Shown here piece by piece: positions 34,901 to 42,715 of a stretch of 64,000 bases of DNA (positions are counted from its first letter, which is position 1; each line of letters opens with the position of its first letter). The DNA comes from Reticulitermes lucifugus (lineage: Eukaryota; Arthropoda; Insecta; Blattodea; Rhinotermitidae). The position numbers and the translations under genes are program-made. The stretch is taken from positions 110,755-174,754 of the forward strand of contig JAKCWW010000074.1 of NCBI GenBank assembly GCA_026260175.1, read 5' to 3'. The notes beneath the pieces are model-generated. The model was not told where the DNA came from. It did no database searches and was given only the letters and a program-made list of their open reading frames with translations.

Positions 34901-36044
34901 ACATTTTTCTAGTGTAAATACATTTGTGGAATCACCTGTTGTATTCTCAGACAGCTGCTGCTGCATCTCCATTGTAGAATCTGTAAAGAAATTGATATTG
35001 CCATATTCCTTGTTTGTATATATTTTGAAAAGTATGTCACATGTCACATTGGTCTAGGTCTACCTACGTATCATGTGTGTTATACTTTTTCAGCTTTTCA
35101 TGTTTAAAAATCTGCATGTTACCAATTTCAAATGCCCATAACTCTTTTCATATTGAGAACGGGCAAACTTGTTACTATTTTCATCTTTAATGACTTCCTC
35201 TGAACAGAGGTAAAGTATCAACTTTCCATTATGGGACACCCATGTAACATGATTAGTGAACAATGAATGAATTAGAGAGGATTTTGAAGGAAACAGTCAT
35301 GGTTTAATCTGAGGTACCACCCCAGCATTTTCCTGGAAGAAATGAGAAAAACCACAAAATAAACCATATCAGAATAACTTATCTTTGGGTCAAGATTTGA
35401 ATGTAATATACATATGTGCAACTTACAATCATTTCTGACATGAATCATGGTAATGGAGACGTGGCCTGTCGTAACTGCCTTAATTTAAGTAATCTAATAC
35501 ATGTCAGTGACTTTAGATGTTTAATGTTAGTGTGTGATTTCCAGAACACAAGTCAAACCACTGGTGGCAGTGGTTCTGCAACTGGTCAGACATCATCTAC
35601 CCCACCTACAGGGCCTCAGTCGCATGTCACTACAAAAGTTACTGCAACGGCTCATGTCAAGGTTGAAGTACATACACCATTGCCAGGTGAGCAAGACCAG
35701 TAGTTCACACAATTCAAATCGTACAGATCACAGGGTTTCACAGCCACAATAGGTCAGTGTCAGCCAGTGACAGAGCAAATGAAACCTCTCAGAACTGAGC
35801 AACTCAAGGGCCCAATGGCTGCACTTTGGTCCTGGATCATGGACAAAATGAATGATGAAGGTAATAATAATAATAAGAAAAATGTTTCTTATTTATTACA
35901 GGGACAGTGGAACGTGATTCAGGAAGCAGCAGTAGCAGCAACAAAAGTCATTCGAGTCATCACAGGGATTCTGGTTCAGGCTGTGAGCACGACTCATCCT
36001 CAGATAGTAATTCTGGTAGACAGGATGAAGGTACTGCTTCCTAG
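7775..36044 (+). CDS. ptc: Patched, Hedgehog receptor (C-terminal 1238 residues, 22 exons)
   Basis: Patched is a 12-pass membrane protein of the RND transporter family. It binds Hedgehog ligands and, when unliganded, represses Smoothened, probably by moving sterols. The 22 exons listed separately join in phase into 1238 residues that align end to end with Drosophila Ptc and human PTCH1: first extracellular domain, sterol-sensing domain with GVDDMFLL, a cysteine-rich loop (ILCCCLPG), second extracellular domain with FPNAS, TM8-12, and a tail with SLTTITEE and [14 protein letters not shown]. All introns are GT-AG. The first codon is split, so the exon with the start codon and TM1 lies upstream, not found in 1-7774. 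Drosophila Ptc is 1286 residues, so roughly 110 residues are missing here. The gene converges on GTF3C1. The identification rests on recalled family sequences but is very secure. Confidence 0.97.
8043..8135 (+). repeat. Dispersed SINE-like fragment
   Basis: Shares gaggacgtggaaggaagcgg and taccccgtcattttcctgga with a diverged copy at 35272-35400. The pattern resembles a widespread insect SINE body. Head and tail are missing. Confidence 0.5.
9095..9164 (+). CDS. ptc: ptc exon: [16 protein letters not shown] segment
   Basis: A 70-base exon between tgtttcag and gtaagt. It completes the split Ile codon and encodes [16 protein letters not shown] and DVHYIDQ of the first extracellular domain, matching Drosophila EWGLRDMCNMPSTPSF. 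Too short to appear as a long open frame; found by homology and splice sites. Confidence 0.93.
9267..9768 (-). mobile_element. MITE with AGGCGCGTTCGC ends (copy B)
   Basis: Starts AGGCGCGTTCGCGTAACC and ends TTTTGCGAACGCGCCT. Same family as copy A but in reverse orientation, and better preserved. Contains a cagacagacagacaca simple repeat near 9690-9730. Confidence 0.85.
9940..10130 (-). mobile_element. tRNA-derived SINE, minus strand, CpG-rich copy
   Basis: On the minus strand it begins agcggccgggatagctcagt, with a tRNA-like head, and carries an intact B box (gttcgaacc). It is the best preserved head in the window. The 3' part is shortened. Confidence 0.85.
10521..10618 (+). CDS. ptc: ptc exon: [16 protein letters not shown] segment
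   Basis: A 98-base exon after ttttttccag, ending before gtaagt with two bases of a Pro codon. It encodes the almost invariant [20 protein letters not shown] of the first extracellular domain, one of the best conserved arthropod/vertebrate Patched signatures. Confidence 0.96.
10958..11072 (+). CDS. ptc: ptc exon: [17 protein letters not shown] segment
   Basis: Two AG acceptors overlap here (tag/ag). Only the first, with the exon starting at 10958, keeps the frame (P-G-V-G-S-K-V-R-W). The exon encodes [14 protein letters not shown] and ...DTLEDYMKR of the first extracellular domain and ends in phase 0 before gtaagt. Confidence 0.94.
11865..12095 (+). repeat. Possible tRNA-derived SINE, second family
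   Basis: cggttcgagtgtctgcc fits a B box, followed by a body with tctctcaggccctgtaggct and cattgacagtcaccctcc. Weaker support than the main SINE family. Confidence 0.4.
12791..12819 (+). repeat. CT/GA tract
   Basis: Run of CT dinucleotides with one break. On the minus strand it gives GAGAG motifs of the type bound by GAGA factor in flies. It lies about 90 bases before the Ci/Gli site at 12903. Confidence 0.8.
12903..12911 (-). promoter_or_regulatory. Exact Ci/Gli consensus site in a ptc intron
   Basis: TGGGTGGTC is the reverse complement of GACCACCCA. It lies in a unique-looking, CpG-bearing intronic patch next to a GA/CT tract, so it is the better candidate of the two for an enhancer. Confidence 0.4.
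13467..13650 (+). repeat. 72-base tandem repeat, about 2.5 units
   Basis: Units begin ttggtgaaagtatgtatat at 13467, 13539 and 13611. Because 72 is divisible by three, the frame stays open across units (24-residue repeats with RDRLKIN), but nothing indicates it is translated. Confidence 0.9.
13971..14063 (+). CDS. ptc: ptc exon: [16 protein letters not shown] segment
   Basis: A 93-base exon, phase 0 at both ends, after tttgtttcag and before gtgggt. It encodes [20 protein letters not shown] and ..TAPNKLSGQ, matching Drosophila GSGYMEKPCLNPLNPNCP with its paired cysteines. Confidence 0.95.
14064..15685 (+). other. ptc intron, no gene seen
   Basis: Contains a T/C-rich stretch (14230-14400) and AT-rich sequence. 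CpG becomes scarce within this intron and stays so to the right. Confidence 0.5.
15686..15807 (+). CDS. ptc: ptc exon: [17 protein letters not shown] segment
   Basis: Starts after ttacag with [20 protein letters not shown] and includes [10 protein letters not shown]. An N-glycosylation sequon (NKT) follows in ATRNKTGHI. It ends with AG of a split Arg codon before gtactg. The segment is nearly identical to Drosophila and human Patched. Confidence 0.97.
16398..16545 (+). CDS. ptc: ptc exon: [18 protein letters not shown] segment
   Basis: Completes the split Arg codon and encodes [34 protein letters not shown] and the WQRRFSE motif near the end of the first extracellular domain. Acceptor gtgtgcag; donor gtattc. 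Ends in phase 0. Confidence 0.96.
17090..17310. repeat. Relic of the GATTCAAGTCTTCT foldback MITE
   Basis: gaatcttcagcaacaccact and gagaacctcaaatctca match the right arm of the element at 60108-60242 and its flank. The left part is diverged. Confidence 0.45.
17569..17709 (+). CDS. ptc: ptc exon: end of first ectodomain and start of TM2
   Basis: A 141-base exon between tttttcag and gtgagt encoding [20 protein letters not shown] and [17 protein letters not shown]. It contains a sequon (NST). Its last residues, VVVGYIFM, are the hydrophobic beginning of TM2, the first helix of the sterol-sensing domain. Confidence 0.95.
18152..18310 (+). CDS. ptc: ptc exon: sterol-sensing domain TM2-TM3
   Basis: Encodes [20 protein letters not shown], then [20 protein letters not shown] and IAFNASTTQ, covering the end of TM2, the RWxDPV loop and TM3 of the sterol-sensing domain. 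Phase 0 at both ends; acceptor tgtttcag, donor gtatgt. Confidence 0.97.
19631..19744 (+). CDS. ptc: ptc exon: sterol-sensing domain TM4 with GVDD
   Basis: Encodes [20 protein letters not shown] and a short loop ending ..HSHYQPD. The adjacent aspartates in GVDD correspond to the TM4 acidic pair of RND-type proteins and human PTCH1 (D513/D514). Drosophila has GVDH here. Phase 0 at both ends. Confidence 0.97.
19839..19964 (+). CDS. ptc: ptc exon: sterol-sensing domain TM5
   Basis: Encodes [20 protein letters not shown] and [20 protein letters not shown], the TM5 region of the sterol-sensing domain. Matches PTCH1/Ptc closely. Acceptor aaacag, donor gtaagc; phase 0 at both ends. The preceding intron is only 94 bases. 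Confidence 0.97.
20240..20335 (-). repeat. LINE 3' tail fragment, minus strand
   Basis: On the minus strand: acaaaccttcagattccata, then ..cttgataagctg. Same tail family as 36470-36620. It abuts MITE copy C. Confidence 0.65.
20352..20721 (+). mobile_element. MITE copy C, decayed
   Basis: Begins aggtgcgtttgcttagtaac and shares ttttacatgaagacctaa with copy A. Ends near gaacatgccact. Its CpGs are largely TG/CA, unlike copies A and B. Confidence 0.65.
21071..21400 (+). CDS. ptc: ptc exon: TM6 and large cytoplasmic loop
   Basis: A 330-base exon. It begins [20 protein letters not shown] (TM6), followed by [20 protein letters not shown], the basic and cysteine-rich junction conserved in all Patched proteins. 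The rest is a poorly conserved cytoplasmic loop ending ..[10 protein letters not shown] before gtgagt. Loop length is similar to other insects. Confidence 0.95.
21401..23331 (+). other. ptc intron, no gene seen
   Basis: AT-rich and low in CpG, with no repeat I can name and no splice-compatible open frame. Confidence 0.5.
23332..23502 (+). CDS. ptc: ptc exon: end of cytoplasmic loop leading into TM7
   Basis: Encodes [20 protein letters not shown] and [22 protein letters not shown], matching Drosophila SFSLATFAFQHYTPFLMRSWVK just before TM7. Phase 0 at both ends; acceptor ttgttacag, donor gtatgc. The frame joins exactly to the preceding 330-base exon, so no intervening exon is required. Confidence 0.93.
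23950..24279 (+). mobile_element. MITE copy D, 5'-truncated
   Basis: Starts inside the family (ctgacaagaataacgggta) and ends gcatgaacgcgcct. Aligned with 4540-4860 of copy A. Confidence 0.75.
24605..24917 (+). CDS. ptc: ptc exon: TM7 and start of second ectodomain
   Basis: Starts [18 protein letters not shown] (TM7) and continues into the second extracellular domain: [40 protein letters not shown] and [20 protein letters not shown]. Ends with one base of a Gly codon before gtaaga. One of the largest and best conserved exons. Confidence 0.98.
24952..25223. mobile_element. hAT MITE with 8-base target duplication
   Basis: Ends CAGTGTTTCCCAACC and GGTTGGGGAACACTG are inverted repeats with one mismatch. 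Flanks ttctacag (24944-24951) and atctacag (25224-25231) form an 8-base duplication with one mismatch, the hAT hallmark. 272 bases, non-coding; starts 35 bases after a ptc exon. Confidence 0.9.
25376..25410 (+). repeat. (AT)n and poly-T tract
   Basis: Short AT run followed by a T run, then a G-rich run to about 25430. Confidence 0.8.
26066..26266. mobile_element. Foldback MITE, TTCTAGGATATGATG arms
   Basis: Left arm ctgttcttctaggatatgat; right arm, on the minus strand, ccattcttctgggatatgat. Related elements are at 60108-60242, 48300-48390 and 17090-17310. Confidence 0.75.
26777..26931 (+). CDS. ptc: ptc exon: second ectodomain, [19 protein letters not shown]
   Basis: Completes the Gly codon and encodes [12 protein letters not shown], then [20 protein letters not shown] and [12 protein letters not shown]. 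The NAS sequon is also present in Drosophila Ptc. Acceptor caacacag, donor gtaaat; ends in phase 0. Confidence 0.97.
27744..27998 (+). CDS. ptc: ptc exon: second ectodomain, [19 protein letters not shown]
   Basis: A 255-base exon, phase 0 at both ends. It encodes [40 protein letters not shown] and [12 protein letters not shown], aligning with the distal part of the second extracellular domain. An open frame runs upstream from 27513, but the tttttttcag acceptor and homology start the exon here. Confidence 0.97.
28065..28665. repeat. Possible TTAACCCTTT-ended element
   Basis: Left end tttaaccctttggcacc, right end acctttaaagggttag, roughly inverted. gtgatgctcaaaattccaa also occurs inverted near 41455. 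Boundaries are uncertain and it may be more than one insertion. Confidence 0.35.
28779..29105 (+). CDS. ptc: ptc exon: TM8, TM9 and TM10
   Basis: Starts [20 protein letters not shown] and [12 protein letters not shown], then three hydrophobic helices. TM10 reads [14 protein letters not shown]. Human PTCH1 has GVEFTVH at the same place, so the acidic residue (E1095) is His here. Drosophila has also lost it. The exon ends in phase 0 before gtaagg. Confidence 0.97.
29757..30060 (+). mobile_element. LINE 3' end (end of reverse transcriptase ORF)
   Basis: Translates with breaks to fragments such as [30 protein letters not shown] and [17 protein letters not shown]. These fit the C-terminal end of a common insect non-LTR retrotransposon (GKPEGKRPLGRP.. 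and ..WIGLAQDRDRWR). Frames are interrupted, so it is dead. It ends about 25 bases before a ptc exon. Clade not assigned. Confidence 0.8.
30084..30226 (+). CDS. ptc: ptc exon: TM10-TM11
   Basis: Encodes [40 protein letters not shown] and SEYDFIV, closer to human PTCH1 (LALEHMFAPV, STLLGVLMLAGSEFDFIV) than to Drosophila. It lies just downstream of a LINE tail that is, by chance or otherwise, in the same open frame. Ends with AG of a split Arg codon. Confidence 0.97.
30775..30960 (+). repeat. LINE 3' tail fragment
   Basis: ctgaaccttcaggggaattc and gatcagctaagcaactatca match the tail family. Confidence 0.6.
31265..31400 (+). repeat. LINE 3' tail fragment
   Basis: gaggtgtggactggagtaaa, gctcaagataagg and atcatcaggttccataaaca match the end of the LINE ORF and its tail. 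Confidence 0.65.
32080..32155 (+). repeat. Tail fragment of second SINE family
   Basis: ccacaaccacttcctttcat and gctacataacctgca match the 3' part of 33505-33765. Confidence 0.45.
33505..33765 (+). mobile_element. tRNA-derived SINE, second family
   Basis: Head with ttcagtggctagcactcatg, B-box-like gggattcaaat, and body gttttctccagtccctttag; AT-rich tail with aataaataaataaa. Differs from the main SINE family. Confidence 0.6.
33861..33960 (+). CDS. ptc: ptc exon: TM12
   Basis: A 100-base exon separated by a 3.6 kb intron from the previous one. Completes Arg and encodes [20 protein letters not shown] and [13 protein letters not shown] (TM12 and its cytoplasmic edge). Acceptor cacttcag, donor gtaagc. 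Confidence 0.96.
34245..34505 (+). CDS. ptc: ptc exon: proximal C-terminal tail
   Basis: Encodes [20 protein letters not shown], a basic proline stretch ([12 protein letters not shown]), [12 protein letters not shown] and [12 protein letters not shown]. These blocks match the Drosophila tail, but the roughly 50-60 residues between EE..SW and IVVQPEV that carry PPAY in Drosophila are absent from this continuous exon. No PPxY is present. Confidence 0.95.
34668..34775 (-). repeat. Main-family SINE fragment, minus strand
   Basis: On the minus strand: aatttttctctag.., then gctctgggacccacttggg, matching the SINE body. Lies in the ptc intron after the exon at 34245. Confidence 0.55.
34791..34821 (+). 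repeat. (CTAC)n microsatellite
   Basis: Imperfect run of ctac/ctacc units. Confidence 0.8.
35272..35400 (+). repeat. Dispersed SINE-like fragment, CpG-poor copy
   Basis: Diverged relative of 8043-8135 (gaggtaccaccccagcattt, tcctggaaga). C in CpG is mostly replaced. Confidence 0.5.
35545..35686 (+). CDS. ptc: ptc exon: distal C-terminal tail, [14 protein letters not shown]
   Basis: Encodes a Ser/Thr/Gly-rich segment and [20 protein letters not shown], matching Drosophila [14 protein letters not shown] near the C-terminus. Donor gtgagc. Reading through the donor gives G-E-Q-D-Q and a stop at 35701-35703, so an alternative shorter end is possible without splicing. Confidence 0.93.
35902..36044 (+). 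CDS. ptc: ptc last coding exon: Ser/His-rich C-terminus
   Basis: Starts after ttattacag; completes Gly and encodes [20 protein letters not shown], then a Ser/Asp-rich end ..GRQDEGTAS and a TAG stop at 36042-36044. The composition bias and exact phase support it as the terminal coding exon. A possible donor (gaag/gtactg at 36030/36031) would allow an extra exon, but no continuation was recognised. Confidence 0.8.
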
Positions 36045-36469
36045 CACCCACCTTGAACATTGCTACACTGCTGTCATCCCAGTTATCAACACGTGGCCAG
36101 TGATTCAGTGAAGCACTGAACTGAATGTGAAAGGCAAGATTCTTGATTAATTATTTATGACTGATTTTTCCCTCATCCCATGAAATATGGGTAATAGAAC
36201 CTTTCCATTCTCTGACAAGTTAATATGCATTTCCCTGACTCATTATTTCATTGTTTTATGTACAATCATTCAGCTGTATGGTAGTTCATCTTTTTAGAAC
36301 AGCACATTAAAATGTTTTTAAATAAGTAAGCAAGTTGAAACACAAGGTAGAATATTAAGCAAATTAACAACTAAGACAAATATTATGCATTCAGACATGT
36401 AGAAAATGGTGGGAGTGTTAAGCTTTGCTGATGCAAACAGGGTTTTAGTGGGGAAACCTGAATCAAAGA

Positions 36470-36800
36470 AACAGGGGGGAGTGGACTGGATTCATCTGGT
36501 TCAGGCTCTTGTGAAAGCAGCATTGAATCTTCAGGTTCCATAAAATGCAGGGACTTTTTTGAGTAGCTTCTCAAGGACTCCCCACTTGATGGCAGTAGTT
36601 TAATTTTGCTGTCCTATTGCTTTGGAGCCACTATTTTATACACATGTTGTATCCTGTAAAGTTTCAGCTTCCACCAACTAAACTGATTCCGTGCAGCACA
36701 GTACTTCGAAGTCACTAAGCTAAACAAGAAATTCTTGGCCTTCTATGTAATCTGAAAGTGCTTTACCAAATTCACAAGACCCTGCTCCAGTTTTATAAAA
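36470..36800 (+). repeat. LINE 3' tail fragment
   Basis: gtggactggattcatctggt, cttcaggttccataaaatgc and gagtagcttctcaagg continue the LINE tail consensus. Lies in the ptc 3' region. Confidence 0.65.
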
Positions 36801-38655
36801 TACTACTCATGTGTTATGCTGCATGATTCATGAACTCCTTACTGTGTTGTCTTTGATGAAGGGAAGATGGAATTCCTCACTCTCATTATACCTCTTTACT
36901 GATACACTTCCTTCATAATGAAAGATTATTTTCAAATTATGCAAAATTTCAACTTCCAAAAACCCTTCCAAATTTCCTAGTATAGCTTTTTCAAACGTGT
37001 CAGAAATGCATGGGAATGTTGGTTTTGTATGTACTAGTGGGAAATATACATTAATGCTTTATGTACAGGCCCGATATTTACCGAGGCAATAACTTGTACA
37101 TAGCAAACAAGAAATTTAAATGCAAACAACTGCATTACTTGTGTACAGGAACCTGAAAATAATCCTTACAAGATAACTGGAATATTGCTGTAGTCTGTAT
37201 ATGACATTCTGAAAACACTGCATTTACTCAGCCAAAAGTCAAATATTGATTTAAGTTTTGTAATTTTAGACAGAAATGTGAATAACTGTGTACAAAGAAT
37301 GTAATGATGGAATTGACTCTGAATCATATACTGAAACTACTTCATATGAGAAATATCAATTTATTTATCACGGTGCCTTTAATTGCCAAGTTAAAGTTAT
37401 GTTATGCTGTCATAGAGCGTATTTCAAACTGTGAACTGTTTCCCAGTTTATATGAAATTTGGCACAAATCTTGATAAGTATATAAAAAAGGAAAATGTTT
37501 CAGACAAAAGCTATATATTTATTATTGGTATAAATATTTGTCCTATGTACATATTTTTATATGAGACATTTAAAAATATATATCAAGTATCACATCATGG
37601 TACTGAATTCACAGGAATATGTTTCACACATGTTTTAAATTAAACAAAAAATCTCTGACTGAACCAGCCATTGCTGTTCACAGTCAAAGCCAGCCTTTCC
37701 TGTTCCAATTACAGTCACTATTACCAAGCTATTTTGCAGAAGAAATTAAATTTTGTGGGGAAACTGTCTGGCAACTGACCTGATGTTGCCGGCCAGTTCC
37801 ACGACTCAGTTTTAGGATGAGAAATGGTTACTGCTATTTAGACCCCTCCACAGAAATTGTGTTGAATATCATATGAAGGTACAAAACTTGTGGTTCCATA
37901 GCATGCATTAGATATGTACTTCTATTTAAACTGAAACATCATAAATTTCTGAATTATGTAAATCACTGCCCTGGTTTGAAGGAGCTCTGTTGTTATATTA
38001 AAAGAGTTAAAGACTTGCAAACACACATCACAAGGGAACATTTCATTTGTGGTAAAATGTGAACGTGGCTTGGATTTGAGTAACTGAGGTACAAGGGGCA
38101 TTTTTGCTGTTCATGTCTGAGGTATCAGGTTAACAAGAACTTTACTTTATTTGCAATTTTGAATACAGTGTTTCAAAGACCCATTACAGAGTGCACTCGA
38201 AAAGCTATGTACAGTACCTCACAAATCCGGCTGTTAAGTACTGTATTCACACTTTGTGTCCCTGCTCAAAGGACACATACATGCAAGAAACAGTGGTGTG
38301 TTTGAAATGTGGTTTTTAATGGTTACTGCATCTTATGTGCTGGTAGGAGCAAGCAGACTGATACATCCACAGCTTGTATGTGCATGTCACCATTGCCTTA
38401 CAATTCACAATGAAAGGAGGCATCAAGCAGTATATTTTTATATTCTTTATGTGTATATGTGTGTATCTTGAATAGGGATCAGTTTAATGTTCAAATGAAA
38501 CAAAAATTGATCACTCACAGCACCTAGTACCTGGTTTCCATTCACACATTCACATCACAATCTCACACACTGGACATTCTACTGTTGGTGCTGCACTGAC
38601 ACTATGTCGTCAATGGAATATAGCACTGAAAGTATTTTCTGTCCTAATTTCATTA

Positions 38656-38815
38656 CAGTAGAACCCGGATAAGAAGTTTTCCCCTGTAAGAAGTCTGATT
38701 TTTAAAGTCCTGAAATCCTATTGCTTTTAATAAGCTTCCCTCTTAATAAGTCTTCCCACATAAGAAGTCCCTAATCCTCTGATCCCTTGAAAGACCTCTT
38801 AACAGGGTTCTACTG
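38656..38815. mobile_element. pogo/Tigger-like MITE with TA target site
   Basis: Ends CAGTAGAACCCGGATAAGAA and CAGGGTTCTACTG, flanked by TA at 38654-38655 and 38816-38817. 160 bases, non-coding. Confidence 0.85.
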
Positions 38816-40986
38816 TATTTCACATAACTTATGTGTGGTAACCACTGTCAGATCAACATAAGCAGCAAACTGTAAATTCCCTTTCCATGTTGGGTATTTA
38901 GCTGTTACGGCCTTTGAACTGGTATCTAGCTGTTATGGGCTTTGAATTACCTGCAAACTATCTCCAAAATTTTGTTTGTGTATCCAATACATTCATATAG
39001 GCTGATTTTGCTTTATTTTCAGTATTCTTTTCACAGTTATAATAACAAATTTATAGCATGAAATTAAAGGAAGGAAAAGAAGATCCCTTAGCAGTATGTA
39101 CATGACATTACAGCTGGAGTTGTCACGCAGCATTTGGCAAATCTGATTGGCATTAAGGTTACACAGGAACAACTGAATTGCCTTCAAATTGTCAGGAACT
39201 TGTCACCCAGTGACACATGCCAGAAGACAGTCTTTACGAGAGAGAACAGTCGGGAATTTAAGCACCAACAATAGAAACCAGATTCACTCAAAAATAACTG
39301 CATTTATTTCCAAGCAACTGTAGTTTTGCTGCAATGTAAGAGATTACTGGACTGTTTTGAACTACTCTTTAAGTACTCTTGGCAGATTTAGATCTTTCTG
39401 ACTCATTTATCAATGTACAAAAGGTTGCCCAAAAGTAAAACTACACGTTTATTTACACTTGTTATTGCATATTTATGTTGTTTGTGTTAGTTCTGTCATC
39501 AGTCATAACTTAGAGAACATAAAATAATATGAAAAGTGAACATGTAAATAAAATTGCGGTGTTCCTTCTAGGTGTCATGTACTAAGAAGTATAGAACAAT
39601 GACATACCATGAATAAGCAAGGCATACCCAAATAACTTACAGATGGAAGGAACTGGCATGCTAACAATTCTTAAATATCTTACATGTCAGGAGATGTACC
39701 ACTTGGAGAATTATGACTCCATGGGTGGGGGGGATATAATTAAAGTATCCTTTGAAATATGGTTCATGAACACTTAAATTCCATGGAAAAAAATACTGTC
39801 ACATGTTAAACACAATGATTTCTTGTAAGTAGGGCAGTGTTTGCACGTTTTTGTAATTTGTTTGTAATGGGTTTGTATGAGTCATGTTAATTCTGTCTGT
39901 GGTCATTTAAATGGCCCCCTGCTGCATGTGGAGTAGGCTTAAAAATCTGCACTTTGTCTCTTATCAACTTGCCAATTTCTTGGAATCAAAGTATAAAAAC
40001 ACAAAAGAACTATACATTAATAGTGAAAAACTGCCAGGTTAGCTAAATGATACATGAAGGCTACCGCTCTGCCATTTGTGAATGACAAATGGAAGAACAG
40101 CAGGGATAAATGAAAACTGTGGCGAGACAAACAACCGCCTAGTACAAACCAGCATCACCAGTCACAAGTCTCATCTGACATTGCCACACAGTGGGTTAAA
40201 CATGTAGCTTTTTCATATCTCAGACTGTATAGAAATGAATACACTGTGTACTGTGATCAAAATAACTGTATGACTTAACATGAAAGAGATTCATACAGTA
40301 AACTAAATGTAGAGCAGCTTCATGACAGGTTAGTCAGTAACATCTTTCTTGCAGCAACTTATGTCATAAGCAACTACCCTTAGTGTTTTATTGGAGTTAT
40401 TTATAAAAGAAACCAATTCCCTGTTAATAATATATGCTACAGTTGTAAATGTAACAAGTTTGTATATCACTAGGATTATTCTTTATTCAGGCACTATTGT
40501 AGCACCAGTTCTACCGCCATGTAATTTTGTACATTTGAAGTTGTACCTCTATGTATAAGGGGGCAGACAATATTTTATTACTATTTATGAAGAAAAAGGA
40601 CGCTAGTATAAGGAAATGTGAGTGTTGCACAACAGTTTCACAGTATTATCACAGACAGCTGCTCGGTGTCACTACAGTCATCTTTGAAACTGTCTGCATG
40701 CAGTCTGATCACTAAATTATTTTAATTACAAAATGTAACCCTTACAGTGAATCTGAAGGTTGTATGCTGAGCGGTTACAAGGCAACACATCATAAGGAAT
40801 CAGCTCCATGCATGTTTGCACAAGTGAATTTGAATAATGCCACATCATAGTGACCCATTTTCTACACCCCCCCCCCCCNCCCCATCCAGTTTGTCTTGTT
40901 AGCTCATGGTCCAAAGGAGATACCATGTTCAGCTCTTGGTATATCTTGAGTTTTTTCATACTTTCCCTCAAACCTTCTAGGTAACT

Positions 40987-41272
40987 AGAAGCATAGTCGT
41001 CGTAGTGATTAGCGAGGGGCTGGACAGTCTGGGATTCGAATCGCAGCAGAGGCAAGATTTATTTTCTTCTCCAAAACCATCCAGACCAGCTTTATGGCCA
41101 CCCAGTCTCATATTCAATGGGTACTGGGGTACCTTCTTGGGGATAAAATGGCTAGGGCTTGCAGTTGACAAGTCACCTCTATCTAGTGCCAAGGTTAAGA
41201 ATGAGTGGAGCCATACATCTGTTCCTCCTATATGCCTCATGGCATGGATAGACAACTACTTTTTGTACCTTC
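40987..41272 (+). mobile_element. Main-family SINE, nearly full length
   Basis: Shares ccatccagaccagcttt, attcaatgggtactgggg and aaaatggctagggc with the other copies; head is diverged. Between ptc and GTF3C1. Confidence 0.8.
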
Positions 41273-41516
41273 TAGGTAAATTCTAGAACAGTTCCTTTAA
41301 ATATGCCATGACCACTTCCTCCCCAGTTTAGCATTCACCATAAATTATCAACTCATTTGACATTAACTCTTTGGTGTTGGAATTAAATGCCCATAGTGAT
41401 CTGCAGAAGACTGGAATTTAAATGGGGGGCTGCAAAAGATATATATTTATATGAAGTTTGGCATTTTGAGTATCACACTATGCATATATATACACGATGC
41501 TGAAAAAAGAGTATGC

Positions 41517-41519
<3 letters not shown>

Positions 41520-41549
<30 letters not shown>

Positions 41550-41550
41550 A
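41520..41550 (+). repeat. (AT)n microsatellite
   Basis: Run of AT dinucleotides. Confidence 0.85.
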
Positions 41551-42599
41551 AATACCATAAACTGACTGCACTCTTTTTGAAGTGTTTGTTACATAGTTAT
41601 GGTTACATCTGTGTGTGACACTATTAGGCCTGTAACTTTCATAGGTTATTTAGTGATAGGAACCAGATGGTGTAATCAGTAATGATTTTTGTTATTCACA
41701 TGACACGGGGAAGCTGAGTTGTAATAAGAAGTGAAGTTCACAGCACAAGACATGCTATTCAGATCTGTCTAGTCTGAAAGCAGTCCTGTATGTAGCAAAA
41801 GCTTGATGTTTTCATGTTACCTAATTGATATTATTCAAATAATAGTCTTCTGGGTGTTTTGACACTGTGTAGTAGGTTTCTGCGCTGACACTGATGTTTC
41901 AGAGGAATGTGCTACCTCCTCCTTGAGGGTTGATGGAATTATGTACAGGCAGATGCTGAAGTGATCAGGGGGAGTAAGTGGGTGAGTTATATAGGTGCGT
42001 TGCAAGAACTGTGGCCAATCAGAGTCATGGAAAAGGGAGAGGACATAGATCTTGGTTGAAATTTAACAAGATGAAACCTAGTGAATTTAAATTCAATGAG
42101 CAACCACACAACGGTCACATTCAACAGAATTAATATCCTATATTTGAAACCTAAAATTAAACTGTGATTTATAAGAAGAAGGTAAAGCCTTTTTTATAAA
42201 TGCTTGTTTTAAAAAACCCTGCATGTCACGTCCCTGTTTCTGCTCTGTGAATGTTCAAAACTCGCATTTTGTTTTGTTTTCTTGAAAGCACACCATTCAC
42301 ATATTCACACTTTTCACATATTGTTCCATATTCCCTCTCTGAACAAATGCAACAATGCAGCTTTTCTTTTCCTGGAACTGCTCAAGATGCCTTGGTTCAT
42401 TAGCACTGTCTTCACTGACAACTAGAGCGATCTTAACAGCCAGACTCTCAGGTATTGTAATAAATTCTTACGGGCAAGAGAGTGCTGTGTTCTATATTTT
42501 GCTGTACATTGCAACTTTCTGGAATGTAACCCCAATGTCATAAATGATGACTTACTGTATAAAGCTCAAAGTGCCCATAAACATTAATTAATTTTATTT

Positions 42600-42715
42600 C
42601 AATCCAACAAATGCACTACACTTTCTTTTATTGATTTCTTGCCCCTACATATGTTTCGGCACACCTTGTGCCATCCTCAGGGGGTTTGTTGGAGTTCACA
42701 ATCTTCAATACATCA
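42600..42715. repeat. Retroelement-like 'GCCGAAACATATGT' motif block
   Basis: Minus strand reads gatggcacaaggtgtgccga then aacatatgtagg. Similar motifs are at 47715-47760 and in the foldbacks at 49502 and 60807. This motif style recurs at ends of dispersed arthropod repeats; the element type is not resolved. Confidence 0.4.
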
